A stretch of 64,000 nt of DNA from Chondromyces crocatus. GTDB taxonomy: Bacteria > Myxococcota_A > Polyangia > Polyangiales > Polyangiaceae. The notes below the pieces were generated by a model that made no database searches, was not told the DNA's origin, and saw only the letters and a list, made by a program, of their open reading frames with translations. Below are positions 39,419 to 47,590 of this stretch, one piece after another. Numbering within the stretch: position 1 is the first letter of the stretch; each line of letters opens with the position of its first letter. The stretch lies in contig NZ_CP012159.1 in assembly GCF_001189295.1 (NCBI RefSeq), forward strand, positions 6,898,525 through 6,962,524. The letters are read 5' to 3'. The position numbers and the translations under genes are program-made.

Positions 39419-40105
39419 CTACGCGGACGTGCACGCGTCGAGAGGCCTGGCGTCCACCTCGTCCACGATGCCAGGCAGCACCAGATCCGCAGGTGGCTCC
39501 CAGAAGCGGTGCGCCTCCGTCACCTCGAAGTCGGGCGGACGCACGTCACGTCGCTCCACCTCCACCAGGGCGCCCTCGAGGTCGAGCAGCACGATCGTCT
39601 TCCTCCCGTCGAGCACCAGGGTGACGTGGGTGCGCCACGCCTCCGGAAACTCCTGGGCGGGATCCCACAGCTCCGACGACAGCACGACGTATCGACCGCT
39701 CGAGAGCGCGCACAGGAAAAAGAACTCGCCATCACCGAGTGGAGAGCTGACCGTCATCACCCGCTCGATCTCGAAGCGCAGCTCCTCCACAGCGCCAAGG
39801 CGCTCCTCGGTCTCGGCCTCCGCCGTCCTCAGCCTGTCCTGCTTGAAGCGCCGCCCAGCGCGAAAGCCGAGCCCTCCAGTCACCACCAGGAGCACTCCGA
39901 AGACGAGCGCCGCGCCCCTCGGGAAGCCGTCGAGCAGGAACAGCGCCAGCAGCGCGACGAGCCCTCCCAGTGCCGCACAGAACAGCGCGTCCCCACCCCC
40001 ACGCAGGTGCTGCTTCAGTGCCTGCTCTCGACGCCGACCCCGTTCTCGAATCGTCTCGACCTCTGCCTTGGTGGGCAAGCGCATCTCGCGGCGGAATTCA
40101 TCCAC
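39419..40105 (-). CDS. Membrane protein of unknown function at the RiPP locus edge
   Basis: A 228-residue protein with a charged N-terminus (~45 residues), two membrane segments (LFCAALGGLVALLALFLLDG, AALVFGVLLVVTGGLGF) forming a hairpin, then a ~130-residue cytoplasmic, strand-rich domain (VVLSSELWDPAQEF...LVLDGRKTIVLLDLEG). The GTG at 40105 is used; ATG 40084 is an alternative. The conserved palindromic element at 40176-40234 sits ~70 bp upstream, as at the 54545-55477 gene. No family recognised. Confidence 0.6.
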   Translation of the reverse strand: MDEFRREMRLPTKAEVETIRERGRRREQALKQHLRGGGDALFCAALGGLVALLALFLLDGFPRGAALVFGVLLVVTGGLGFRAGRRFKQDRLRTAEAETEERLGAVEELRFEIERVMTVSSPLGDGEFFFLCALSSGRYVVLSSELWDPAQEFPEAWRTHVTLVLDGRKTIVLLDLEGALVEVERRDVRPPDFEVTEAHRFWEPPADLVLPGIVDEVDARPLDACTSA

Positions 40106-40535
40106 GCGCGGAATCTACCCCAGCCCTGTCGACATCGGTGCTCGACGGGAGCTCCCGGTCCGGGGCGATGGATCGGGTGCAAATCCGCACCAAGCGGAAT
40201 CCACCGATCGACCTGCCTTGTTGACACCTCCAGCTCGCGCTCTCGCGGTGCGATCAGCGCCCGCGTCACCACCGCAACCCGACAGGTCACCGCACCGCCA
40301 TCGCACGCGATGACGACCTCGCGCTGCGGAGCGACCCGCATCGACCGTCGAAACGGAGGGCAGCGCCCTTGCATCCCTTCCTTGATGATGTCAGTCGCAG
40401 ACCGACGGCTGGAAACCGCGACTCGACCATGGGCAGCGGAGCGACCGATCCATGGATCCGACGATCACGCTGCGGTGTGCACCGACGCATACGCAGCCGT
40501 CGCGTCCTGGACCGTTCACGAAGGGGAGTGGTAGG
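40106..40535. other. Intergenic region at the left edge of the RiPP locus
   Basis: About 430 bp between the leftward membrane-protein gene and the rightward CPBP gene. It holds the shared element at 40176-40234. I see no other gene; a promoter for the CPBP-dehydratase operon is expected here but not clear. Confidence 0.4.
40176..40234 (-). promoter_or_regulatory. Shared palindromic element, left copy
   Basis: Aligns base for base with the element at 55540-55600 over ~57 bp. Conserved blocks (plus strand): AAATCCGCACC, AGCGGA, CGACCTGC and TTGACA, with a 2-nt length difference before TTGACA. The centre is an inverted repeat TCCGC-N5-GCGGA (40184-40198). It lies ~70 bp before the GTG of the 39419-40105 gene. 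In this copy the -35/-10-like hexamers of the right copy are degraded, so the palindrome, not the promoter, is the best-conserved part. Confidence 0.6.
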
Positions 40536-41366
40536 GTGAATCGCCAGCGCATGACGGGTGGGAAGAGCGCGACCGTGAAGCAGGGAGTGATCCTCTGGGC
40601 AGGCGGCGCGCTCGGAGGCGTCGCCGTCCTTCCTTACGCCTTCGATCTACAGCGTGACGCGCTCGCGAAGAGCTCGGTGGCGAGCCTCGGCTTGCCGACG
40701 CTGGCCGCCATCGCGGCGGGCCAGACGGCGGTCCTCATGGCCATCGCCGTCGCCGTCGGCCTCCGCGCAGCGCGCAGCGTCGGCCTCCGCGCCCCCGTCA
40801 GTGAAGCCCTCGCGACACGTCAGCCGGTGCGCGACGTCGTCCACCCGTTCGTGGGTCCAGCGCTCGGCCTCGGTCTCCTCGGCGCGGTGCTGATGACCAT
40901 CCTCGACCTCTTCGTCTTCCTCCCCGCGCTGCCCGCGCTGCGGGAAGCGGGGAAGCCGATGATCGAGCAGTTCGTCCCCTGGAAGGCGGCGCTCGCCTCC
41001 CTCTACGGCGGCATCTCCGAGGAGATCCTCACGCGGCTCCTGCTCCTGAGCGGCATCGCGTTCCTCCTGCGGGCGGCGCTCCGACGGCGGGACGTGCCTC
41101 CGCAGCCGGCCGTGATGTGGACGGCCATCGTCGTCTCGGCGGTTCTCTTCGGTCTCGGGCATCTCCCCGCGACCGCGGCGATCGTCCCGCTCAGCGGCCT
41201 GGTGATCGCACGCGCGGTGCTGCTGAACGCCGCCATCGCCATCCCCTGCGGCTGGCTGTTCTGGAAGCACGGCCTGGAGTCCGCCATGCTCGCGCACTGG
41301 CTCGCGGACATCGTGATCCACATCCTCGTCCCGGCGCTCACCGTCGCCGGCGTCCTCGCCGTCTGA
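40536..41366 (+). CDS. CPBP-family intramembrane metalloprotease
   Basis: The ~276-residue membrane protein has several hydrophobic segments and the three CPBP (Abi/CAAX prenyl protease) motifs: EExxxR in SEEILTRLL, FGLGH, and HWLADIVIH. Known members process peptides at or in the membrane and several give bacteriocin self-immunity. The GTG at 40536 follows AAGGGGAG, a good ribosome binding site, and replaces a longer frame from 40452. Its stop is one base before the start of the SpaB_C-type gene, so it is in the dehydratase operon. Here it could cleave the leader or protect the producer (inference). Confidence 0.85.
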   Translation: MNRQRMTGGKSATVKQGVILWAGGALGGVAVLPYAFDLQRDALAKSSVASLGLPTLAAIAAGQTAVLMAIAVAVGLRAARSVGLRAPVSEALATRQPVRDVVHPFVGPALGLGLLGAVLMTILDLFVFLPALPALREAGKPMIEQFVPWKAALASLYGGISEEILTRLLLLSGIAFLLRAALRRRDVPPQPAVMWTAIVVSAVLFGLGHLPATAAIVPLSGLVIARAVLLNAAIAIPCGWLFWKHGLESAMLAHWLADIVIHILVPALTVAGVLAV

Positions 41367-41367
41367 C

Positions 41368-42369
41368 GTGCGCGACGACGATCGCCACCTCACGCGCCTC
41401 ATCCTCGAAAGCTTCAAGACCGACGATCTCGACGCGCTCTGCAAAGACGCGGACCTCTCGCCCGAGCAGCTCCAGGGCCTGCGGGACGCCTTCGTCAGCG
41501 CCGGCGCTGCGCGCATCCGCGAGATCGTCCAGCCGAGCACCTGGCACCAGGTCGGCGTCACCTTCGACGGCCTCGGCCTCCAGCGCCCCCTCTTCTTCAC
41601 CGGCCGCTTCCTCGAGCAGGTCCGCACCTGGCTCGACGACCGCACCATCGATCGCTTCTCGTTCCTCGACAAATCCCCCGGCTTGCGGCTCCGCTTCCGC
41701 ATGCTCCGGGCCGATTTCCCGGAGCGCCTGTCCACCTTCCTCCAGACCTGCGCCGACGAAGGCGAACTCTCCGGCTGGGTGCGCCGCGCGTACGAGGCCG
41801 AAGTTCACCAGTTCGGCGGCGAGGTCGGCATGGACCTCGCGCACGAGTTCTTCACCACCGAAAGCCTCGCCGTCCTCGGCCACCGGGCGCTGCACCTCAC
41901 GGGGCACGCCTCCCTGTCCTCGACCGAGTTCTCCTTGCTCCTCCTCCACGACCTCTTCCAGCACCTCGTCGAAGACCGCTGGGAACTCTGGGATCTCTGG
42001 GCAAACCTCGCGCTGGCCGACCGAAGCCTCACGCTCGACGACGCCGAACGCGACGACGCCATCGCCCTCGCCGAGCGCGCCCGCGACGCCATCGTCGAGA
42101 TCCTCGACGCCCGCCCCTCGCTCCTTCACCGCCTCACCGATCCCGAGCGCGCGCTGCTCCCCCCCTACCGCGACGCGACCCACGCCCTCGCCGCCCGCCT
42201 GCGCGCCGCCCGCGACGACGGCCAGCTCTCCCACGGCCTCCGCCAGATCCTCCCCTTCTGGATCGTCTTCCACTGGAACCGCATGGGCTTCGACGCCGAT
42301 CACCAGCGCCGCCTCGCCTTCGTCATGGCCCACCTCCTCGACCCCAAGCGCGCGGAGCCCCCACGATGA
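41368..42369 (+). CDS. SpaB_C / thiopeptide-type bacteriocin biosynthesis protein (elimination-domain half of a split dehydratase)
   Basis: The 333-residue protein matches the C-terminal elimination domain of class I lanthipeptide dehydratases (SpaB_C; also called thiopeptide-type bacteriocin biosynthesis domain). Markers are the WHQVGVTFDG start, RFSFLDKSPGLRLRFRML, and FWIVFHWNRMGF near the end. In the class I pathway this domain removes glutamate from glutamylated Ser/Thr to form Dha/Dhb. It starts with GTG one base after the CPBP stop, and its stop overlaps the next ATG (ATGA). Related proteins can instead catalyse thiopeptide cycloaddition, but the core here does not suit that. Confidence 0.85.
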   Translation: MRDDDRHLTRLILESFKTDDLDALCKDADLSPEQLQGLRDAFVSAGAARIREIVQPSTWHQVGVTFDGLGLQRPLFFTGRFLEQVRTWLDDRTIDRFSFLDKSPGLRLRFRMLRADFPERLSTFLQTCADEGELSGWVRRAYEAEVHQFGGEVGMDLAHEFFTTESLAVLGHRALHLTGHASLSSTEFSLLLLHDLFQHLVEDRWELWDLWANLALADRSLTLDDAERDDAIALAERARDAIVEILDARPSLLHRLTDPERALLPPYRDATHALAARLRAARDDGQLSHGLRQILPFWIVFHWNRMGFDADHQRRLAFVMAHLLDPKRAEPPR

Positions 42370-44921
42370 GCCCCTCGTCCCCTCCTGCACCGCGCGCTCC
42401 CTTCTCGGCGCAGTGGTTCCCTCTCGTGCTCCTCCGCGTCCCTGGCGTGCCCCGCTCGCACCTCGCCACGCTCGGCTACCACGCCACCCTCACCCAGCGC
42501 CGGGCAGCGCTGGCTGCTCGCGCCCCCCTCGAAACTGCGGCCCGGGCCCTCGCCGATCGCCTCCACCCCCTCGTCCCCCGGGTCGACGACCGCCACGCGC
42601 GCCGCCCCCTCCTCGCCGCCCGCAGGGCCCTCTTCAAGCTGGAGCCGCTCCCCGAGGGCGCCTGGCGCGACACCGTCCGCGCCCTCGATCCTGCCCTCCA
42701 CGACGACCTCGAAGCGTGGCGCCTCCAGCACGCCACGCACATCACCCACCTCGACCGCTGCGACGCCCTCTTCGACGAGGACGCGGCGACCAGCGATCGT
42801 GCGCTGTGGGAGCTCCTCGCGTCGAAGCATCTCGTCGCCGGCCTTGCGCTGCTGAACCCCTCCCTCTCGGCGCACCTCGCACGCATCCCCCGCTGCCCTC
42901 TCGCCGAGCTCGGCGTCGACGATCGCAAGGCCATCGTCCAGGCCTTCCGCTACCTGCTCCGCGCCGCGATGAAGCCCACGCCGAACGGCCACCTCGCCGG
43001 GACCTTCCTCGCCCAGATCGCTCCGACCCCGGCGCCACCGCCGCAGGATCTCGGCATGCGCACCACGGAGTTCCAGCTGAGCCGCCTCGTCACGGACCGC
43101 CTCGCCAGCGTGCTGCTGGAGAAGCCCGCGTTCCGCGATCACGTCAGCGCCCACGTCTCCCCCTGCGCCTTCGAGGAGGACGGCGTGGTCTGGGTGCTTC
43201 ACACCGATCCGGAGACTGGACGCGAACGCTACCAGGAGGTCCCCGAGGCCAGCGCGCTCCTCCCTCACCTCGACCAGGCCTCCTGGGGATGCCCCTCCCC
43301 CTGCGCCCACTGGGGCGAGAAGCTCACACGGGCCACACGCGACCGCCTCATCGAGACGGGCTTCCTCCAGCTCTCCTGGACCCTCACCGAGGAGACGACG
43401 GCAGACGACCTCCACGCCATCGCGCAGGCGCTGCACCCGTCGACCGAAGAAGCCCCTGAACTTCGACCGTGGCTGGCGTTCAGCCAGGCGATCCAGCAGC
43501 CCCTGAGCGACCTCCAGAACGCCGAGACCGACGAGCAGCGCCACGCTGCCCTCGGAACGCTCCACAGCCTCCTCGCCCCTGACCCCGAGCAGAGCACGGA
43601 GGGAAAGACCCCGCTGCTCGGGTTCGACGACGCAGCCGGCGACGCACGCCTCCACGTGCCCGAGCACGACCTCGCGCCCTTCCTCGCCGAGGTGGCCCTC
43701 TACGGCGCCGGCTACCTCCTCCCCGCCCTCTTGCCCGAAGAGCAGGCGCTGCTCGCCCTGCACCACCAGCTCTACCCCGACGCGCCCAGCGCCCCCTTGC
43801 TCCACTTCCACCGCGACTACCTGCGCTTCTGCGAAGCGAAGCGCCTCGGCCGCAACCACTTCGCCAACCTCCGCTCGCTCGGGAAGCACCTCGACCTCCC
43901 CGCCACCGACGATCCAGCCGCCCCTTTCCACCAGGGCCTGCTCGACGCCATCACCCGCGCAGAGCGCGGCGAGGCCCACTACCGCCCCGATCTCTCCGCG
44001 CTCTCCCGCTGGGACACCGCCACGCGCACCCGCGAAAGCCTCCGCTTCGCCCCCGCGCCGCCTGGTCCCGCGGGCCCCCGCTTCCACCTCACCCTCTGGG
44101 GCGGCGACCGGATGTCCCTCTTCCCCCGCTATCTCCGCCGCTTCCCGAGCACCGCGCTGACCGAACCCTTCCGCGCATGGATGGCCCAGTGGCCCGCCGT
44201 GGTCGACATGTACGGCGCCTTCAACAAGAACCCCGACCTGCGCCCGCTCACCACCGCGCGCGCACTCCACATCCCCGGCTGCCCCGCGCCCGTCGCCTCC
44301 CCCAGCGCCGCCTTCATCGAGCCCCGCGCCCTCGACGTCACGCGCGCCACCGGCCGGCTCACCCTCGTCGAACGCGCCACCGGCCGCCCCGTCGATCCCG
44401 TCTTCCTCGGCGTCTCCGGCCCCCACACGCGCCCGGGCTTCGCCCAGTTCCTCGATCACCTCTCGGGCCACCGCACCAGCTTGCTGGAACTCCTCTTCCG
44501 CGCCTTGAACCGCATCGTCGGCGAGCGCATCCAGCGCGCTTCCGCCCAGGTAGAGCGCCTCCCCGCCATCGTCCTCGGCGACCACGTCCTCCTCGCGTCC
44601 GAACTCTTCCTCGTCCCCGTCGCCTCCCTTCCCCTCCCGCGCGGCCCCGTCGATCGCGCCGCCTTCTTCCGCTTCCACGACTGGCTCGCCGACCACGGCC
44701 TCCCCCTCCGGGCGCAGGTCCGCGTGAACCAGCGCGACCCGCTCTGGCTCGACCTCGCGCATCCGGCCGGCATCCAGAACCTCGCGAGGCTCGTCCACGG
44801 CCACACCGTCTGCCTCGTCTCGCCCCCCCTCCTCGACGACGACGCCCTATGGCTCCGCGGACTCGACGGCAGCTACGAGGTCGAGCTCGGCGCGGAGTTC
44901 ATCGCTGGAACGGCGATCTGA
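42366..44921 (+). CDS. LanB N-domain protein (glutamylation half of a split class I dehydratase)
   Basis: An 851-residue protein of the Lant_dehydr_N family. In class I dehydratases this domain uses glutamyl-tRNA to glutamylate Ser/Thr of the precursor. Visible markers are FPLVLLRVPGVP near the start and AMKPTPNGHLAGTF, equivalent to the family RxTPfGxfxG motif, here with Lys instead of the first Arg. The usual fused C-terminal elimination domain is absent; it is the separate upstream gene, in reverse of the fused order. The ATG overlaps the upstream stop. Its last ~75 bp overlap, tail to tail, the radical SAM gene on the other strand. Confidence 0.87.
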   Translation: MSPSSPPAPRAPFSAQWFPLVLLRVPGVPRSHLATLGYHATLTQRRAALAARAPLETAARALADRLHPLVPRVDDRHARRPLLAARRALFKLEPLPEGAWRDTVRALDPALHDDLEAWRLQHATHITHLDRCDALFDEDAATSDRALWELLASKHLVAGLALLNPSLSAHLARIPRCPLAELGVDDRKAIVQAFRYLLRAAMKPTPNGHLAGTFLAQIAPTPAPPPQDLGMRTTEFQLSRLVTDRLASVLLEKPAFRDHVSAHVSPCAFEEDGVVWVLHTDPETGRERYQEVPEASALLPHLDQASWGCPSPCAHWGEKLTRATRDRLIETGFLQLSWTLTEETTADDLHAIAQALHPSTEEAPELRPWLAFSQAIQQPLSDLQNAETDEQRHAALGTLHSLLAPDPEQSTEGKTPLLGFDDAAGDARLHVPEHDLAPFLAEVALYGAGYLLPALLPEEQALLALHHQLYPDAPSAPLLHFHRDYLRFCEAKRLGRNHFANLRSLGKHLDLPATDDPAAPFHQGLLDAITRAERGEAHYRPDLSALSRWDTATRTRESLRFAPAPPGPAGPRFHLTLWGGDRMSLFPRYLRRFPSTALTEPFRAWMAQWPAVVDMYGAFNKNPDLRPLTTARALHIPGCPAPVASPSAAFIEPRALDVTRATGRLTLVERATGRPVDPVFLGVSGPHTRPGFAQFLDHLSGHRTSLLELLFRALNRIVGERIQRASAQVERLPAIVLGDHVLLASELFLVPVASLPLPRGPVDRAAFFRFHDWLADHGLPLRAQVRVNQRDPLWLDLAHPAGIQNLARLVHGHTVCLVSPPLLDDDALWLRGLDGSYEVELGAEFIAGTAI

Positions 44922-46982
44922 ACCCCCGGCCTCGACGTCGAGCCGCCGCATCACGTCGACCAGCCCGAACCGCGCCGCCTCGCCCTCGTCCGTGCAGTCC
45001 ACGGAAAGCCCCAGCCACCGATCGTCCACGTGGATCGCGATCCACCGCTCGACCAACCCTGCCAGGAACGCGTCCAGCTCCTCCTCGCGCTCGGGCGAAG
45101 CGATCATCTCGGCCCCGAGCGCCTGGGCCACGTGCACCAGGTACAGATCCGTGAACGAGAACGACAGGAGCGCTGCCGCCTCGCTCGCCGAAGCCCACGC
45201 CTCCACGATCGCCGCGCGCCCATGCGCTCGCCGGAGATGATCGTGGATGCGGTGCCCCACCCCCGACAGCAGAAACGCTTGCGGTTCCGCCCTTCGCGTA
45301 TCGACGAGCAGCGTCGTCCTCTCCCCCTTGAACTGATAGAACCGCGCGCCGGCCCGGTGTGCCGTGATCCAGTGCTCGATCGCGCGCAAGAGCGCCTTCT
45401 CGTACGGCGGCGACCCTTGCGGCAGATCGAAATGGAAGTGGTACGAGAGGTTGAACCGCTCCTCGTCGTCGAGCCCCCGGTACGACAGCTCGAACCCCGC
45501 GAGCGGCCGGATGTTGCGGAAGCCGAGCGCCTCCCGCTGCGTGAAGTACGGGCTGTAGCGATCCATCAGCACCGGGTTCGGCCCCTTGGGCGGCTCCAGA
45601 TGGACCAGGCGCTCGATCAGCTCGATCACGCGCAGGTAGCCCTCGACCGGCTCGTGCGCGAAACCATAGAGGTAGAGCCAGAGCGGCTTGACCCCGTACG
45701 TGCTGCACCACTTCAGCACCTCGAGGTTGTGGTACGCCTTGACCCCCTTCTTCATCAGCTTGAGCACTGCCGAGTCCAGGCTCTCGACCCCTGGCTGGAT
45801 GAGCCGCACGCCAGCGCGCGCGAACTGATGGACGTCCTCCTCTTCGAGGTTCGACTTGGTCTCGTAGAAGAGACGGAGCCCCTCGCCCTCCAGCCGCGGC
45901 AGGAACGTGCGCAGGTAGCGGAGGTCGATGATGTTGTCGACCACGTAGATGTAATCGACCCCGTGCCGGTCGCGCATCGCGAGCGTCTCTTCCAGTGCGC
46001 GCTCGGGGCTCTTGCTGCGGAAGCGCATCGTCGCCGAGTTCAGCCCGCAGAACACGCAGTGCTGGATCGCCCCCCACCAGCAGCCACGTGACGTCTCCAG
46101 CGGGACCGCGATCTCACGACGCTCGCGCAGGTGCGCCAGGATCGGCGCCGGCATCTGCTCGAAGTAATCGCTGAAGTCGGCGAAGGGCAGCGAGTCCATC
46201 GCGTCGAGCGGCTCCACCGCCGCCCCTCGCAGCACGTCACCGCCTTTCCTGAAGACGATCCCGGGGATGTCGTCCGTGGCCCGCCCCGCGCGCAGACGCT
46301 CGATGAACCGAGGCAGCGCCGTGTCGGCCTCACCCTGGATGACGGTGTCCACGTACGGGAACGACCGCAGGAGCTGCACACCCATGTCTCCCTCGCAGTT
46401 CGCCCCACCGAAGACGATGTGCACCTCGGGGTGCCGCGCCCGGATCGCCCGCGCGAGCGTCAAGCACGCGACGTTCTGCGAGAACGTCGACGAGAACCCG
46501 ATCACGTCGTACGCCCCCCAGTCACGCGCCCCGAGGCACCGCTCCAGATACCCCGCTGCCCCGTCCAGGTAGCCGCGGATGCGCTCCACGGATCGAGCGA
46601 ACCGCTCGCGGGAGAAATTGGGGTTCGGGATGTCGGCGATCCGCTCGATCTGGTGGCGGACCCGCTCGCTCCGATCCCCCCAGAGCGTGTCGGCGAAGAA
46701 GAGATCGCCCAGGTTGTTGAAGCTCGCGAGGATGTTGTAGTCGAGCAGCGCCTCCTCGACGGGCAGCCCCTTGGTGAAGTGGCGAAAGAAATCCGGCGCG
46801 CCGTAATAGAGATCCGTGGCAATGCCCGCTTGCAGGAGCGTGGCCTTGAGCAAGCTGGCCCCCATCGCAGGCATCCAGCTCGACGTGAACGGCATCACGA
46901 CCAGGCAGGCCCGCTTCCCACCGTCCGGCACCGCGCGCACGCGCGCCTTGTCCGACCCGAGGCCCGATATCCTGATCAACAT
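44847..46982 (-). CDS. B12-binding-type radical SAM RiPP maturase 3 (candidate C-methyltransferase)
   Basis: The ~711-residue protein belongs to the RiPP-maturation radical SAM family (rSAM_ocin-type). The N-terminal Rossmann-like domain starts ACLVVMPFTSSWMPAMGASL; the classical DxHxxG cobalamin motif is not seen. SRGCWWGAIQHCVFCGLN holds the cluster Cys as C-x7-C-x2-C (~Cys301/309/312). Radical SAM strand segments and a C-terminal ~200-residue domain shared with the 50696-52768 paralog follow. Relatives methylate unactivated carbons in peptides. ATG 46982 has GGAGAGG 8 bp upstream; a GTG at 47009 is less likely. It lies ~110 bp downstream of the precursor gene. Confidence 0.87.
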   Translation of the reverse strand: MLIRISGLGSDKARVRAVPDGGKRACLVVMPFTSSWMPAMGASLLKATLLQAGIATDLYYGAPDFFRHFTKGLPVEEALLDYNILASFNNLGDLFFADTLWGDRSERVRHQIERIADIPNPNFSRERFARSVERIRGYLDGAAGYLERCLGARDWGAYDVIGFSSTFSQNVACLTLARAIRARHPEVHIVFGGANCEGDMGVQLLRSFPYVDTVIQGEADTALPRFIERLRAGRATDDIPGIVFRKGGDVLRGAAVEPLDAMDSLPFADFSDYFEQMPAPILAHLRERREIAVPLETSRGCWWGAIQHCVFCGLNSATMRFRSKSPERALEETLAMRDRHGVDYIYVVDNIIDLRYLRTFLPRLEGEGLRLFYETKSNLEEEDVHQFARAGVRLIQPGVESLDSAVLKLMKKGVKAYHNLEVLKWCSTYGVKPLWLYLYGFAHEPVEGYLRVIELIERLVHLEPPKGPNPVLMDRYSPYFTQREALGFRNIRPLAGFELSYRGLDDEERFNLSYHFHFDLPQGSPPYEKALLRAIEHWITAHRAGARFYQFKGERTTLLVDTRRAEPQAFLLSGVGHRIHDHLRRAHGRAAIVEAWASASEAAALLSFSFTDLYLVHVAQALGAEMIASPEREEELDAFLAGLVERWIAIHVDDRWLGLSVDCTDEGEAARFGLVDVMRRLDVEAGGSDRRSSDELRAELDLVAAVESAEP

Positions 46983-47093
46983 GAACGCCACCTCTCCAGC
47001 ACCGTCCACGCGGGCACCACCGCGCGGCAGGGAGTCGACCGGGGGCCGGCCTTCACAGGAGCCAGCCCCACGGCGACGGTTCAGGGGGGGAAC

Positions 47094-47489
47094 TCAGACC
47101 ACGACGACGAGCACCACGGCCGCCATGACGGCGACCGTCGCGGTCTCACCGGGGAGCTGCTGCTCCGCATCCCGCATGAGCGCCGCGGGCCCAGCGCCGG
47201 CCCGCTTCGCGCCCCACAGCTCGTCCTTGAAGACGTCCGAGAGCACCTTCTGCGAGTCGGTCCGGGTCGTGGCCTTGAAGTCCACCGCGATGCCGCGCTT
47301 GGACAGCCGATCCTTCACCTCGCTGACCCGGTTCTCGATCTTCTCCAGCGGGATGTTGTTGGGGAGCTGCGTGCCAGCAGGCACCGGGATCCCGCGCAGC
47401 TTCAGGTACTCGGCGGGGTTGGCGGCGAGCGCCTGACGCGCCGTGGGATCGTTCAAGATGCTCTGCTGAAACTCCAGAATCTTGTCCAT
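47094..47489 (-). CDS. RiPP precursor peptide with long leader and hydrophobic core
   Basis: This 131-residue peptide is preceded by GAGGAG 7 bp before the ATG. The leader (1-~112) is helix-rich and charged, with DPTARQALAANPAEYLKLRGI and a Pro-rich break (PVPAGTQLP). It resembles NHLP (nitrile-hydratase-like) or other long leaders of proteusin-type RiPPs but is not clearly any of them. The C-terminus, after QQLPGE, is TATVAVMAAVVLVVVV (residues 116-131; 47097-47144), rich in Val and Ala with two Thr, one Met, one Leu and no Cys or Ser. It lies inside a run of radical SAM genes. A membrane-anchored small protein is the main alternative. Confidence 0.75.
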   Translation of the reverse strand: MDKILEFQQSILNDPTARQALAANPAEYLKLRGIPVPAGTQLPNNIPLEKIENRVSEVKDRLSKRGIAVDFKATTRTDSQKVLSDVFKDELWGAKRAGAGPAALMRDAEQQLPGETATVAVMAAVVLVVVV

Positions 47490-47590
47490 GACAGTCTCCT
47501 CGTGCTGACGGGCGCATTCGCGCCCGTCGATCCTTCACGCTCTTCACTCGTGAACATTGCGCGCGGTTCTCCACTCTCCTTTCCACCCCG

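Noticed and set aside
41368-42369. Thiopeptide [4+2] cycloaddition enzyme
   Set aside because: The core peptide has no Cys or Ser and no azole-forming genes are seen, so the elimination role next to the LanB N-domain is more likely.
42300-44804. 834-residue minus-strand open frame opposite the LanB gene
   Set aside because: Its Gly/Glu/Val/Ala-rich composition is the typical antisense shadow of a high-GC gene; the plus strand has clear LanB motifs.
47094-47489. Nitrile hydratase subunit or simple membrane-anchored protein
   Set aside because: Too short and without the Cys metal motif of nitrile hydratase; its place between radical SAM maturase genes favours a precursor, though a membrane anchor is not fully excluded.
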